In this document: positions 6,261-13,090 of the stretch, piece after piece
How positions within the stretch are numbered: position 1 is the stretch's first letter
How the letters are laid out: each line of letters opens with the position of its first letter
From: Pseudomonadota bacterium
GTDB taxonomy: Bacteria; Pseudomonadota; Alphaproteobacteria; Rhizobiales; Xanthobacteraceae
DNA: 13,372 nucleotides
Direction: 5' to 3'
Assembly (NCBI GenBank): GCA_023435725.1
Contig: JAEYRD010000148.1
Location: 1 to 13,372 of the forward strand
The notes under the pieces: model-generated
Databases searched by the model: none
Told to the model about the DNA's origin: nothing
Seen by the model: only the letters and a program-made list of their open reading frames with translations
Made by a program: the position numbers and the translations under genes

Positions 6261-6653
6261 ATGCTCTCCAAATTCAGCACCGCGGCTCTTGCCGCCACCC
6301 TTTCGCTTGCCGCATCAGTCGCCATCGCGGGCGCAGGCGACTACGCCTTCGAGCCGGTCAATCCGCAGATGAAGAAGGGCGACGACGTCACGCTCGCCGT
6401 TCGCTTGACCAACAAGCAAACCGGCAAGCCGGTGGCGGACGCAGTCATCTTCAAGACCCGCGTCGACATGGCGCCGGACGGGATGGCCGAGATGGAATCG
6501 GCGGTCGCGCCGCTGCCCTCCAAGGAGCCGGGCGTGTACGCCTTCAGGACGGACCTGCCGATGGCCGGCCGCTACCAGGTGACGTTGTCCGTGAAGGTGC
6601 AGGGCGAACCGGAGACCGTCACCGGCAAGGTGATCGTCACGGCGATCAAGTGA
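6261..6653 (+). CDS. FixH/YtkA-like periplasmic protein
   Basis: The 130-aa product starts at an ATG preceded by GAGG nine bases upstream. Residues 1-23 are a clear signal peptide (KFSTAALAATLSLAASVAIA, then GAGDY). The rest is a single beta-sandwich domain of the YtkA/FixH type: DDVTLAVRLTN (about 41-51), TGKPVADAVI (54-63), a metal-site-like segment DMAPDGMAEM with M70, M75 and M78, and closing strands AGRYQVTLSVKVQG and VTGKVIVTAIK. Homologous domains often sit beside cusBA genes and are thought to assist periplasmic copper handling. Here it lies directly before cusB in the same direction. It lacks the N-terminal membrane anchor of true FixH, so I give no symbol. Confidence 0.82.
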   Translation: MLSKFSTAALAATLSLAASVAIAGAGDYAFEPVNPQMKKGDDVTLAVRLTNKQTGKPVADAVIFKTRVDMAPDGMAEMESAVAPLPSKEPGVYAFRTDLPMAGRYQVTLSVKVQGEPETVTGKVIVTAIK

Positions 6654-6657
6654 GTGT

Positions 6658-6682
6658 TCGGGCGCCGCCCGACGGCGCCCGA
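6658..6682 (+). terminator. Strong GC hairpin between the FixH-like gene and cusB
   Basis: A perfect 9-bp stem TCGGGCGCC/GGCGCCCGA with a 7-base loop starts four nucleotides after the FixH-like stop. The pyrimidine-rich tail TATTCCTCCCTTCC follows. It could attenuate transcription into cusB or protect the upstream mRNA. A second hairpin follows at 6709-6726. Confidence 0.5.
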
Positions 6683-6708
6683 TATTCCTCCCTTCCATTG
6701 ACACGGAC

Positions 6709-6726
6709 GCGCGCTCCCGGGCGCGC
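6709..6726 (+). repeat. GCGCGC hairpin just upstream of cusB
   Basis: A perfect 6-bp stem GCGCGC/GCGCGC with loop TCCCGG ends 11 nt before the cusB ATG, where a ribosome binding site would be expected but none is visible. It may influence cusB translation. Confidence 0.4.
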
Positions 6727-6737
6727 AGATACACGCC

Positions 6738-8159
6738 ATGAAAACATTGCGTCTCCTGACGGCTCTTGCGCTGGGCGGCGGCCTGGCCCTGGGCGGCTAC
6801 TGGTCTTTAGACGGCGCGCGCCGGCCTGCTGATCTGCAGGTCATCCCGGCTGCTGCGGCGGCGGACCGAACTGCGCTCTACTACCGCGATCCGAGCGGCG
6901 CGCCGTTCTGGTCCGCAGGTCCGAAGAAGGACGACCGCGGACGGGATTACCTGCCGGTCTACGACGACCAGGCGATGCCGCCGGAGACGAAGCCGCAGGC
7001 GGCATCCGCGCGAAAAATCCTCTACTACCGCAATCCCATGGGCCTGCCCGACACCTCGCCCGTGCCGAAGAAGGATTCGATGGGGATGAACTACGTCCCC
7101 GTCTATGAAGGCGACGACACCGACGACGGTGTGGTGAAGCTTTCGCCCGGCAAGATCCAGCGCACGGGCGTGACGTCCGAGCGCGCCGAGCGGCGATCGA
7201 TCCGGGTCCTGGTGAAGGCGCCCGGCACGATTCAACTGGACGAGCGCCGCGTATCGGTGATCGCGATGCGCGCCGAAAGCTTCGTTCAGAAGGTCGCGGA
7301 CGTGACCACCGGCGCGCGCGTGACGGCAGGCCAGCCGCTGATGGAAATCTACAGTTCGGCGGTCGCCTCCGCGGCAGCGGAATATCTCGCAACGATCACC
7401 TCGAAAACGGTCGGCGGCGTCGAGATGTACGGCCGCGGCTCGCGGCAGCGGCTGGTCAATCTCGACGTTCCCGAGCCTGTCATCGCGGAGATGGAAAAGA
7501 CGCGCAGCGCGCCCGTCACCATACGCTGGTCGGCGCCGCGCGACGGAATCGTTCTCGAGCGCAACGCGATCGAAGGCATGCGGGCCAATCCCGGCGATGT
7601 GCTGTTCCGCATCGCCGACACATCGGTGGTTTGGGCGTTGGTCGACGTGGCCGAGCGCGACCTCGGCAACATCGCGGTCGGGCAGTCCGTGGCGGTGCGC
7701 GCGCGGAGCTTTCCAGGCCGGACCTTCACCGGGAAGATCGCCATCGTTTATCCGCAGGTGAACCGCGATACAAGGACGGTTCGCGTCCGGATCGAGCTCG
7801 CCAATCCGGACGCGGTGCTGCTGCCGGACATGTACGTCGACGCCGACATCGACACGGCCGATGCCGCGCCCGTCCTCGCGGTGCCCGACAGTTCAGTGCT
7901 CGACACCGGCAGCCGGCAGGCCGTCCTCGTCGACAAGGGGGAAGGGCGCTTCGAGCCGAGAGAGGTGAAGCTTGGCCGGCGCGGCGGCGGCTATATCGAG
8001 GTGCGCGATGGACTCGCCGACGGCGAGGCGGTGGTCACCTCCGCCAATTTCCTGATCGATGCGGAAAGCAACCTCAAAGCGGCGCTCAAGGGCTTCGCCG
8101 AGGCGGCACCTCGATCCACCGAAAGTGGCCCCGGCCAGGCGATGGGAGATCACAAATGA
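6738..8159 (+). CDS. cusB: Efflux RND transporter periplasmic adaptor subunit, CusB-type
   Basis: This 473-aa membrane fusion protein links the CusA pump to an outer-membrane channel and captures periplasmic Cu(I)/Ag(I). Residues 4-23 are a signal or anchor segment. Two heavy-metal-binding repeats follow: about 47-76 (ALYYRDPSGAPFW... YLPVYDD) and about 95-124 (ILYYRNPMGLPDTS... NYVPVYE). Repeat 2 keeps Met101, Met115 and Met117, spaced like the CusB Met site; repeat 1 has Ser53, Arg67 and Arg69 instead. The barrel-sandwich (lipoyl) halves are around SVIAMRAESFVQKV (173-186) and TIRWSAPRDGIVLERNAIEG (261-280), separated by a short helical hairpin (about 205-255). The beta-barrel follows (VVWALVDVAERDLGNI; FPGRTFTGKIAIVYPQVNRD) and then the membrane-proximal domain. 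No ribosome binding site is obvious at the ATG. Its stop overlaps the cusA start (ATGA). Confidence 0.95.
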   Translation: MKTLRLLTALALGGGLALGGYWSLDGARRPADLQVIPAAAAADRTALYYRDPSGAPFWSAGPKKDDRGRDYLPVYDDQAMPPETKPQAASARKILYYRNPMGLPDTSPVPKKDSMGMNYVPVYEGDDTDDGVVKLSPGKIQRTGVTSERAERRSIRVLVKAPGTIQLDERRVSVIAMRAESFVQKVADVTTGARVTAGQPLMEIYSSAVASAAAEYLATITSKTVGGVEMYGRGSRQRLVNLDVPEPVIAEMEKTRSAPVTIRWSAPRDGIVLERNAIEGMRANPGDVLFRIADTSVVWALVDVAERDLGNIAVGQSVAVRARSFPGRTFTGKIAIVYPQVNRDTRTVRVRIELANPDAVLLPDMYVDADIDTADAAPVLAVPDSSVLDTGSRQAVLVDKGEGRFEPREVKLGRRGGGYIEVRDGLADGEAVVTSANFLIDAESNLKAALKGFAEAAPRSTESGPGQAMGDHK

Positions 8160-11100
8160 TCGCCCGCATCATCGCCTGGTCGGCGCGCAATCTGCTGCTC
8201 GTGCTGTTCGGCACCGGCTTTGCCGCTGCTGCCGGCCTCTATGCGCTGGTTCATCTTCCGCTGGATGCGATCCCCGACCTGTCGGATACGCAGGTCATTG
8301 TCTACACCGAGTATTCCGGCCAGGCGCCGCAGGTGATCGAGGATCAAGTCACCTATCCGCTGACGACGGCGATGCTGACCGTGCCGAAATCGAAGGTCGT
8401 GCGCGGCTTCTCCTTCTTCGGCGTGTCCTTCGTCTACGTGATCTTCGAGGACGGCACCGACATCTACTGGGCGCGCTCGCGCGTCCTTGAGTTTCTCAAC
8501 GGCGCGTCGTCCAGGCTTCCCGCCGGCGTCACGCCAACCATCGGACCCGATGCGACCGGTGTCGGCTGGGTCTACCAGTACGCCGTCATGTCCAGGGAAT
8601 TGAACCTGGCGGACACCCGCACGATCCAGGACTGGAACCTGAAGTTCGCGCTGGCCAAGGCCGAAGGTGTCGCCGAGGTCGCCAGCATCGGCGGCTTCGT
8701 GAAGCAGTACAACGTGGTCCTCGACCCGCAGCGGATGCGCGACCGCGGCATCAGCATGCAGAAGATCCGGGAGGCGATCCGCGCCAGCAACGCCGACGTC
8801 GGCGGGCGTACCGTCGAGCTCTCCGAGTTCGAATACGTCATCCGCGGCAAGGGCTACATCAAGAGCATCAACGATCTCGGCAACATCGTCCTGAAGACCA
8901 GCAACGGCACGCCGGTGTTGCTGAGGGACGTGGCGAGTGTAGAGCTCGGGCCGGACGAGCGGAGGGGAATCGCCGAGCTGAATGGCGAGGGCGAGGTCGC
9001 GAGCGGCATCGTGCTGCAGCGGTTCGGCGTCAACGCCCTCGATGTCATCGAAAACGTCAAGAAGCGGTTCAACGAGATCGCGAGCAGCCTGCCGAAGTCG
9101 GTCGAGATCGTGCCGGTCTACGACCGCTCCAACCTGATCTACGCGGCGATCGATACGCTCAAGCATACCTTGTTCGAGGAGAGCATCGTCGTCGCACTGG
9201 TCTGCATCGTGTTCCTGCTGCACGTCCGCAGCGCGCTCGTCGCGATCCTGATGTTGCCGGTGGGCGTGCTGATGGCGTTCGGCGCCATGAAGCTGCTCGG
9301 GCTGGGATCGAACATCATGAGCCTCGGGGGCATCGCGATTGCGATCGGCGCGATGGTGGATGCCGCGATCGTCATGATCGAGAACGCGCACAAACACCTC
9401 GAACGGGCCAGGCCCGATCAGTCGCGCGTGCAGATCCTGATCGACGCCGCATCGGAGGTCGGGCCAGCGCTGTTCTTCAGCCTGCTGATCATCACCGTGT
9501 CGTTCATGCCGATCTTCACGCTGGAATCGCAGGAGGGGCGGCTGTTCAGCCCACTGGCGTTCACGAAGACGTTTTCGATGGCTGCAGCGGCGCTGCTGTC
9601 GGTGACGCTGGTGCCGGCGCTGATGGTGATCTTCGTCCGCGGCCGGATCGTCCCGGAGAGCAGGAATGTCATCAACCGCTTCCTGATCTGGATCTACCGT
9701 CCCGTGATCAAGGGCGTGCTCCGCGCCAAGACGCTGGTGATCGTTGCTTCCCTCGCCATCCTCGCGGTTACGATATGGCCCGCGCGCCAGCTCGGCAGCG
9801 AATTCATGCCGACCCTGAACGAGGGCACGCTGCTCTACATGCCGACGACGCTGCCCGGCATCTCGGTGACCAAGGCGGCCGAGCTGATGCAAACGCAGGA
9901 TCGCATCATCAAGTCGTTCCCGGAGGTTGCCTCGGTCTATGGCAAGGCGGGACGAGCCGCGACCGCGACCGATCCCGCCCCGACGGAGATGTTTGAAACA
10001 GTCGTCAACCTGAAGCCCGGGGAGCAGTGGCGCCCTGGCGTCACCGTCGACAGTCTCGTCGCGGAGATGGATAAGGCGCTGCAGTTTCCGGGTGTATCCA
10101 ACGCCTGGACCATGCCGATCAAGGCGCGCATCGACATGCTGTCCACCGGCATCCGGACGCCGGTCGGCGTCAAGGTCATGGGCACGGATCTCGCCGAGAT
10201 CGACCGGCTCGCCAAGCAGGTCGAGCGCGTCATCAAGACCCTCCCCGGCACCTCGTCGGCCTACGCGGAGCGCGGCATCGGCGGGTATTACCTGGAGATC
10301 GCTCCGGATCGCGAGGCGCTCGCCCGTTACGGCATCCTGATCCAGGACGTCCAGGACACCATCGCGGCCGCCCTCGGTGGTCAGACGGTCACGACGACGG
10401 TTGAAGGTCGGCAGCGGTTCACAGTGAACATGCGCTATCCGCGCGATCTCAGGGACAATCCCAAGGCCATCGCCAGTGATATCCTGGTGCCGATGCCGGC
10501 GGGCGGCGCCGTGCCCCTCGGCGAGGTCGCCAAGGTCGAACCGGCGCGCGGGCCGACATCCATCCGGACGGAGAACGGACAGCTCGCGACCTACGTCTAC
10601 GTCGACATCCGGGATCGCGACATCGGAAGCTACGTCGCCGACGCGCAACGCGCCGTGACGGAGAACATCCAGTTTCCGGCCGGCACCTACGTCGTCTGGA
10701 GCGGCCAGTACGAATATCTGCAGCGGGCCGCCGCCCGTCTGAAGATCGTGGTGCCCGTGACGCTCACGATCATCTTCCTGCTGCTGTACCTGAACTTCAG
10801 GACGATGACCGAGACGCTGATCGTGATGCTGTCGCTGCCGTTCGCGCTGGTCGGCGGCATCTGGATGATGTGGTGGCTCGGATTCAACCTGTCTGTCGCT
10901 GTTGCCGTCGGATTCATCGCACTCGCCGGCGTCGCTGCCGAGACGGGCGTCGTGATGCTGATCTACCTCGATCACGCATTGGCCGAGATGAGGGTGAGGC
11001 GCGACGTCGAAGGGAAGCCGCTTTCGCGCCGTGATCTCCACGATGCCATCATGGTGGGCGCGGTCGAGCGCGTCCGGCCCAAGATGATGACGGTGGTCGC

Positions 11101-11329
11101 CATCATGGCGGGACTGCTGCCCATCATGTGGAGCACCGGTACCGGATCGGAGATCATGCAGCGCATTGCAGTGCCGATGATCGGCGGCATGATTTCATCA
11201 ACGCTGCTGACGCTCATCGTGATCCCCGCGATTTTCGGGCTGGTCAAGGAGCGCAGGCTTCCCCGCGACGGTGAGAAGGCTGGCGCAACCTCGAACCGCG
11301 CCGCGTCAGACGTGCCCGAGGCAGCTTGA
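8156..11329 (+). CDS. cusA: Heavy-metal RND efflux pump, CusA-type (Cu(I)/Ag(I))
   Basis: The 1057-aa length is typical for HME-RND pumps. I take the start at ATG 8156 (GGGAGA nearby, ATGA overlap with cusB); the open frame extends much further upstream inside cusB but without meaning. The protein begins MIARIIAWSARNLLLVLFG (helix 1). The signature GAMVDAAIVMIENAHKHLE in helix 4 contains Asp402, matching CusA Asp405, and is the HME4 form specific to Cu/Ag rather than the CzcA form. Proton-relay partners Glu929 (GVAAETGVVML) and Lys976 (VRPKMMT) are present. Two of the three periplasmic cleft methionines are recognisable: Met612 (PTEMFETVV) and Met661 (ARIDMLSTG). I could not identify the third, near AERGIGGYY. 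It uses proton import to export Cu(I)/Ag(I) from the periplasm with CusB. The cupredoxin gene follows 34 bp later. Confidence 0.96.
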   Translation: MIARIIAWSARNLLLVLFGTGFAAAAGLYALVHLPLDAIPDLSDTQVIVYTEYSGQAPQVIEDQVTYPLTTAMLTVPKSKVVRGFSFFGVSFVYVIFEDGTDIYWARSRVLEFLNGASSRLPAGVTPTIGPDATGVGWVYQYAVMSRELNLADTRTIQDWNLKFALAKAEGVAEVASIGGFVKQYNVVLDPQRMRDRGISMQKIREAIRASNADVGGRTVELSEFEYVIRGKGYIKSINDLGNIVLKTSNGTPVLLRDVASVELGPDERRGIAELNGEGEVASGIVLQRFGVNALDVIENVKKRFNEIASSLPKSVEIVPVYDRSNLIYAAIDTLKHTLFEESIVVALVCIVFLLHVRSALVAILMLPVGVLMAFGAMKLLGLGSNIMSLGGIAIAIGAMVDAAIVMIENAHKHLERARPDQSRVQILIDAASEVGPALFFSLLIITVSFMPIFTLESQEGRLFSPLAFTKTFSMAAAALLSVTLVPALMVIFVRGRIVPESRNVINRFLIWIYRPVIKGVLRAKTLVIVASLAILAVTIWPARQLGSEFMPTLNEGTLLYMPTTLPGISVTKAAELMQTQDRIIKSFPEVASVYGKAGRAATATDPAPTEMFETVVNLKPGEQWRPGVTVDSLVAEMDKALQFPGVSNAWTMPIKARIDMLSTGIRTPVGVKVMGTDLAEIDRLAKQVERVIKTLPGTSSAYAERGIGGYYLEIAPDREALARYGILIQDVQDTIAAALGGQTVTTTVEGRQRFTVNMRYPRDLRDNPKAIASDILVPMPAGGAVPLGEVAKVEPARGPTSIRTENGQLATYVYVDIRDRDIGSYVADAQRAVTENIQFPAGTYVVWSGQYEYLQRAAARLKIVVPVTLTIIFLLLYLNFRTMTETLIVMLSLPFALVGGIWMMWWLGFNLSVAVAVGFIALAGVAAETGVVMLIYLDHALAEMRVRRDVEGKPLSRRDLHDAIMVGAVERVRPKMMTVVAIMAGLLPIMWSTGTGSEIMQRIAVPMIGGMISSTLLTLIVIPAIFGLVKERRLPRDGEKAGATSNRAASDVPEAA

Positions 11330-11363
11330 ATTGGACTTTGGACGGCAACATCGAGAGGACCTG

Positions 11364-11837
11364 ATGAAGAGATTTGCGACGATCGGACTGGCCATCGGAC
11401 TGAACTTGGCTCTGGCGGCGATGTGGACGCCGGCTCCGGCACACGAACACAGCCATGGCCACGAATCCTACTCGGCGGGAGAGCCCGGCGATCCGGCAAA
11501 GCCGTCCCGCACCATCGAGATCGAGATGAGCGAGATGAATTACGAGCCTTTCAAGATCGAGGTGAAGCTCGGCGAGCAGATCCGCTTCGTGCTGCGCAAT
11601 GTCGGGACGGAAGACCACGAATTTCTTCTGGCCACGACCAAGGAAAATCTGAAACACGGCGCGATGATGAAGAAGCATCCGCACATGCAACATGACGAGC
11701 CGAACGGCGTGCGGGTCGCTCCCAAGAAGACGGCGGAGATCGTCTGGAAATTCACCAAGCCCGGAACCTTCGAATATTCCTGCCTGATCCCCGACCATCG
11801 GGAATACGGCATGACGGGCCACGTGACTGTGAAGTGA
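11364..11837 (+). CDS. copI: Periplasmic type-1 copper cupredoxin, CopI-like
   Basis: The 157-aa product starts at ATG 11364, preceded by GAGAGGACCTG. The signal peptide (1-26) is cut after PAPA, giving a mature N-terminus HEHSHGHE with four histidines in seven residues, a likely extra metal site. The cupredoxin domain follows (EIEMSEMNYEPFKIEVKLGE to the end). Type-1 copper ligands are His85 (EDHEF), Cys140 (FEYSCLIPDH), His145 and Met150 (REYGMTG). A Met/His insert, KHGAMMKKHPHMQHDEP (97-113), may bind additional copper. The combination of His-rich N-terminus and cupredoxin fold matches CopI, a periplasmic copper-tolerance protein known from Rubrivivax gelatinosus and related bacteria, so I use that symbol with reserve. 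It probably oxidises or buffers periplasmic Cu(I) and is cotranscribed with cusBA. Confidence 0.85.
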   Translation: MKRFATIGLAIGLNLALAAMWTPAPAHEHSHGHESYSAGEPGDPAKPSRTIEIEMSEMNYEPFKIEVKLGEQIRFVLRNVGTEDHEFLLATTKENLKHGAMMKKHPHMQHDEPNGVRVAPKKTAEIVWKFTKPGTFEYSCLIPDHREYGMTGHVTVK

Positions 11838-11849
11838 AGGGAGTGGAAG

Positions 11850-11882
11850 ATGACCTTGGCAGCCGCCGCAGCGCAAGCCTGA
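11850..11882 (+). other. 10-codon open frame with ribosome binding site before the Spy-like gene
   Basis: ATG 11850 follows AAGGGAGTGGAAG and reads MTLAAAAAQA before TGA. It lies between the cupredoxin stop and the FNR/FixK-type box. The peptide resembles the end of a signal peptide and may be a remnant of a lost gene, or a chance frame. No function is implied. Confidence 0.2.
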
Positions 11883-11893
11883 CCATCCCTTTG

Positions 11894-11907
11894 TTGACTT
11901 GCGTCAA
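11894..11907 (+). promoter_or_regulatory. FNR/FixK-type box upstream of the Spy-like gene
   Basis: TTGA-CTTGCG-TCAA is an exact TTGA-N6-TCAA match, and the palindrome extends by one base on each side (GTTGAC-TTGC-GTCAAC, 11893-11908). A class II start would fall near 11942, with a weak -10 around 11930-11937 (ACTATTCG). The Spy-like ATG follows about 62 bp after the box centre. Together with the 125-bp gap after the cupredoxin, this suggests that the Spy-like gene has its own oxygen-responsive promoter. Confidence 0.65.
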
Positions 11908-11962
11908 CCCGAAGTCGTTTCAGATCGGCACTATTCGGTCAATCAATCGCAGGAGAACGACG

Positions 11963-12616
11963 ATGCGCACTTGGACACTTGCTTCAACGCTGTTGCTCAC
12001 GACGTTGAGCTACCCTGGTTTCGCTCAGTCGCCTGCAGACCACCAGGCCCATCATCCGGACCAGAAGGAGGCGCCCGCGGCCAAGCCGGCCGCTCCACCC
12101 GAGATGCCGCGCGGCACGACGCCCTCGCAGGGCATGAGGGGCGGTGGGATGATGGGTGGCAACATGTCGATGCCGGACATGATGCGGATGATGGGCATGA
12201 TGCGGCAGTCCGGCGGCGACGGAATGGGCGGCGTGGAGACGATCGATCACGTGGAGGGCCGGATCGCGTTCCTCCGGACGGAGCTCAAGATAACAGACGC
12301 ACAGCAGTCGGCCTGGAACGCGTTCGCGGACACGCTGCGGACCAACGCCAAGACACTGGGAGACATGCGCAGTACGATGATGTCTCAACAGAGCGCCGGG
12401 TCGCCGGAACTGGTCGAAAAGCTAGCCTTGCAGGAAAAGTGGCTCGCGGCGCGACTGGAAGGAACCCGGGCGATGAAGTCGGCGCTGTCGAATCTGGTCG
12501 CGACGTTTTCCGACGAGCAGAAGAAGACGGCGGACGAACTGCTCGCGCCGCAGATGGGCATGATGCCGATGATGCAGGGCGGTCGGATGGGCTCTATGCG
12601 TATGGGCGGCAACTGA
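11963..12616 (+). CDS. Met-rich Spy/CpxP-like periplasmic protein (LTxxQ motif)
   Basis: The 217-aa product starts at ATG 11963 after AGGAGAACGACG, a strong ribosome binding site; a longer open frame to 11834 would run through the promoter. A signal peptide covers about residues 1-20 (LASTLLLTTLSYPGFA). A His-bearing segment (ADHQAHHPDQ) and Pro/Ala linker follow, then a cluster of 12 methionines between 58 and 88 (GMRGGGMMGGNMSMPDMMRM region). The helical domain has two LTxxQ-like motifs, ITDAQ (110-114) and FSDEQ (182-186). The tail (198-214) has eight more methionines. Spy/CpxP proteins are periplasmic chaperones and stress sensors, often induced by copper; the Met clusters suggest direct Cu(I) binding here. 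It has its own probable promoter, downstream of cusBA and the cupredoxin. Confidence 0.85.
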   Translation: MRTWTLASTLLLTTLSYPGFAQSPADHQAHHPDQKEAPAAKPAAPPEMPRGTTPSQGMRGGGMMGGNMSMPDMMRMMGMMRQSGGDGMGGVETIDHVEGRIAFLRTELKITDAQQSAWNAFADTLRTNAKTLGDMRSTMMSQQSAGSPELVEKLALQEKWLAARLEGTRAMKSALSNLVATFSDEQKKTADELLAPQMGMMPMMQGGRMGSMRMGGN

Positions 12617-12674
12617 AGCTTGCGAGATCTGCCTCAACCATGCAACCGCCCCCTTCGACCGCCTCACGTCCTCC

Positions 12675-13004
12675 TTGGGCCAAAGCCAATCAGTTGATCC
12701 GCCATCACGGAAGCTCTTGCCTGCCGCTTGCATCCTGTTGGAATCCTTGCTCCTCGCGGTCTTGTTCATCTGCTTTCATGTCGCGGAGCGTGCGGTTGTC
12801 GGACTGTTGGAGAGGGAAACGGCTGCGGAGAGCGTTCCGGCCATTGGCGGCGGAGGATTAGCCGGGGTCGTATGCGTCGCGGTGATCTTGTTTGTCGCGC
12901 TGATCCCATTCTTCGCATTCCGGAACGTCAGTCGTGAGCTCGGTCCCGGCCAATTGCATGCCATGATGTTCGGCACGGCGACCAGGCTCACGGAAGATCC
13001 GTAG
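12675..13004 (+). CDS. Small inner-membrane protein of unknown function, start uncertain
   Basis: The frame gives up to 109 aa with two clear membrane helices: LLPAACILLESLLLAVLFICF (about residues 14-34) and GVVCVAVILFVALIPFFAF (about 64-82). Between them is a charged loop with ERETAAESVPAIGGGG, and after the second helix comes RNVSRELGPGQLHAMMFG. I recall similar small two-helix proteins in Bradyrhizobium-like genomes but know no function. The only start codon that keeps the first helix is TTG 12675, without a visible ribosome binding site. The gene may therefore use this weak start or have lost its true N-terminus. It follows the Spy-like gene by 58 bp and may be cotranscribed. It ends before the convergent TonB receptor remnant. 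Confidence 0.55.
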   Translation: MGQSQSVDPPSRKLLPAACILLESLLLAVLFICFHVAERAVVGLLERETAAESVPAIGGGGLAGVVCVAVILFVALIPFFAFRNVSRELGPGQLHAMMFGTATRLTEDP

Positions 13005-13044
13005 CCGGGTGGAGGGCGCGATAGAGGAATCGAGGGGCCGGTGT

Positions 13045-13079
13045 GCCACGCGGCGTAGTTGGACACGTTGCCGCGTGGC
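13045..13079. terminator. Hairpin between convergent genes
   Basis: A perfect 10-bp inverted repeat (GCCACGCGGC/GCCGCGTGGC, 15-base loop) lies in the 86-bp gap between the plus-strand membrane protein and the minus-strand receptor. The position fits a shared bidirectional terminator, although neither side has a run of T. Confidence 0.55.
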
Positions 13080-13090
13080 GTTGGGCCCGG

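Noticed and set aside
4999..6261. A 420-aa minus-strand open frame opposite the LysR gene and first copper-operon gene
   Set aside because: It spans two well-supported plus-strand genes and the promoter between them, with no recognisable domain.
6698..6703. TTGACA as a possible -35 for a separate cusB promoter
   Set aside because: No acceptable -10 lies 16-18 bp downstream; that region is the GCGCGC hairpin.
8150..11041. A 963-aa open frame on the minus strand opposite cusA
   Set aside because: It is the mirror frame of a long GC-rich gene: composition is dominated by Asp, Arg, His and Gln, with no domain or plausible start, while the plus strand encodes a complete CusA.
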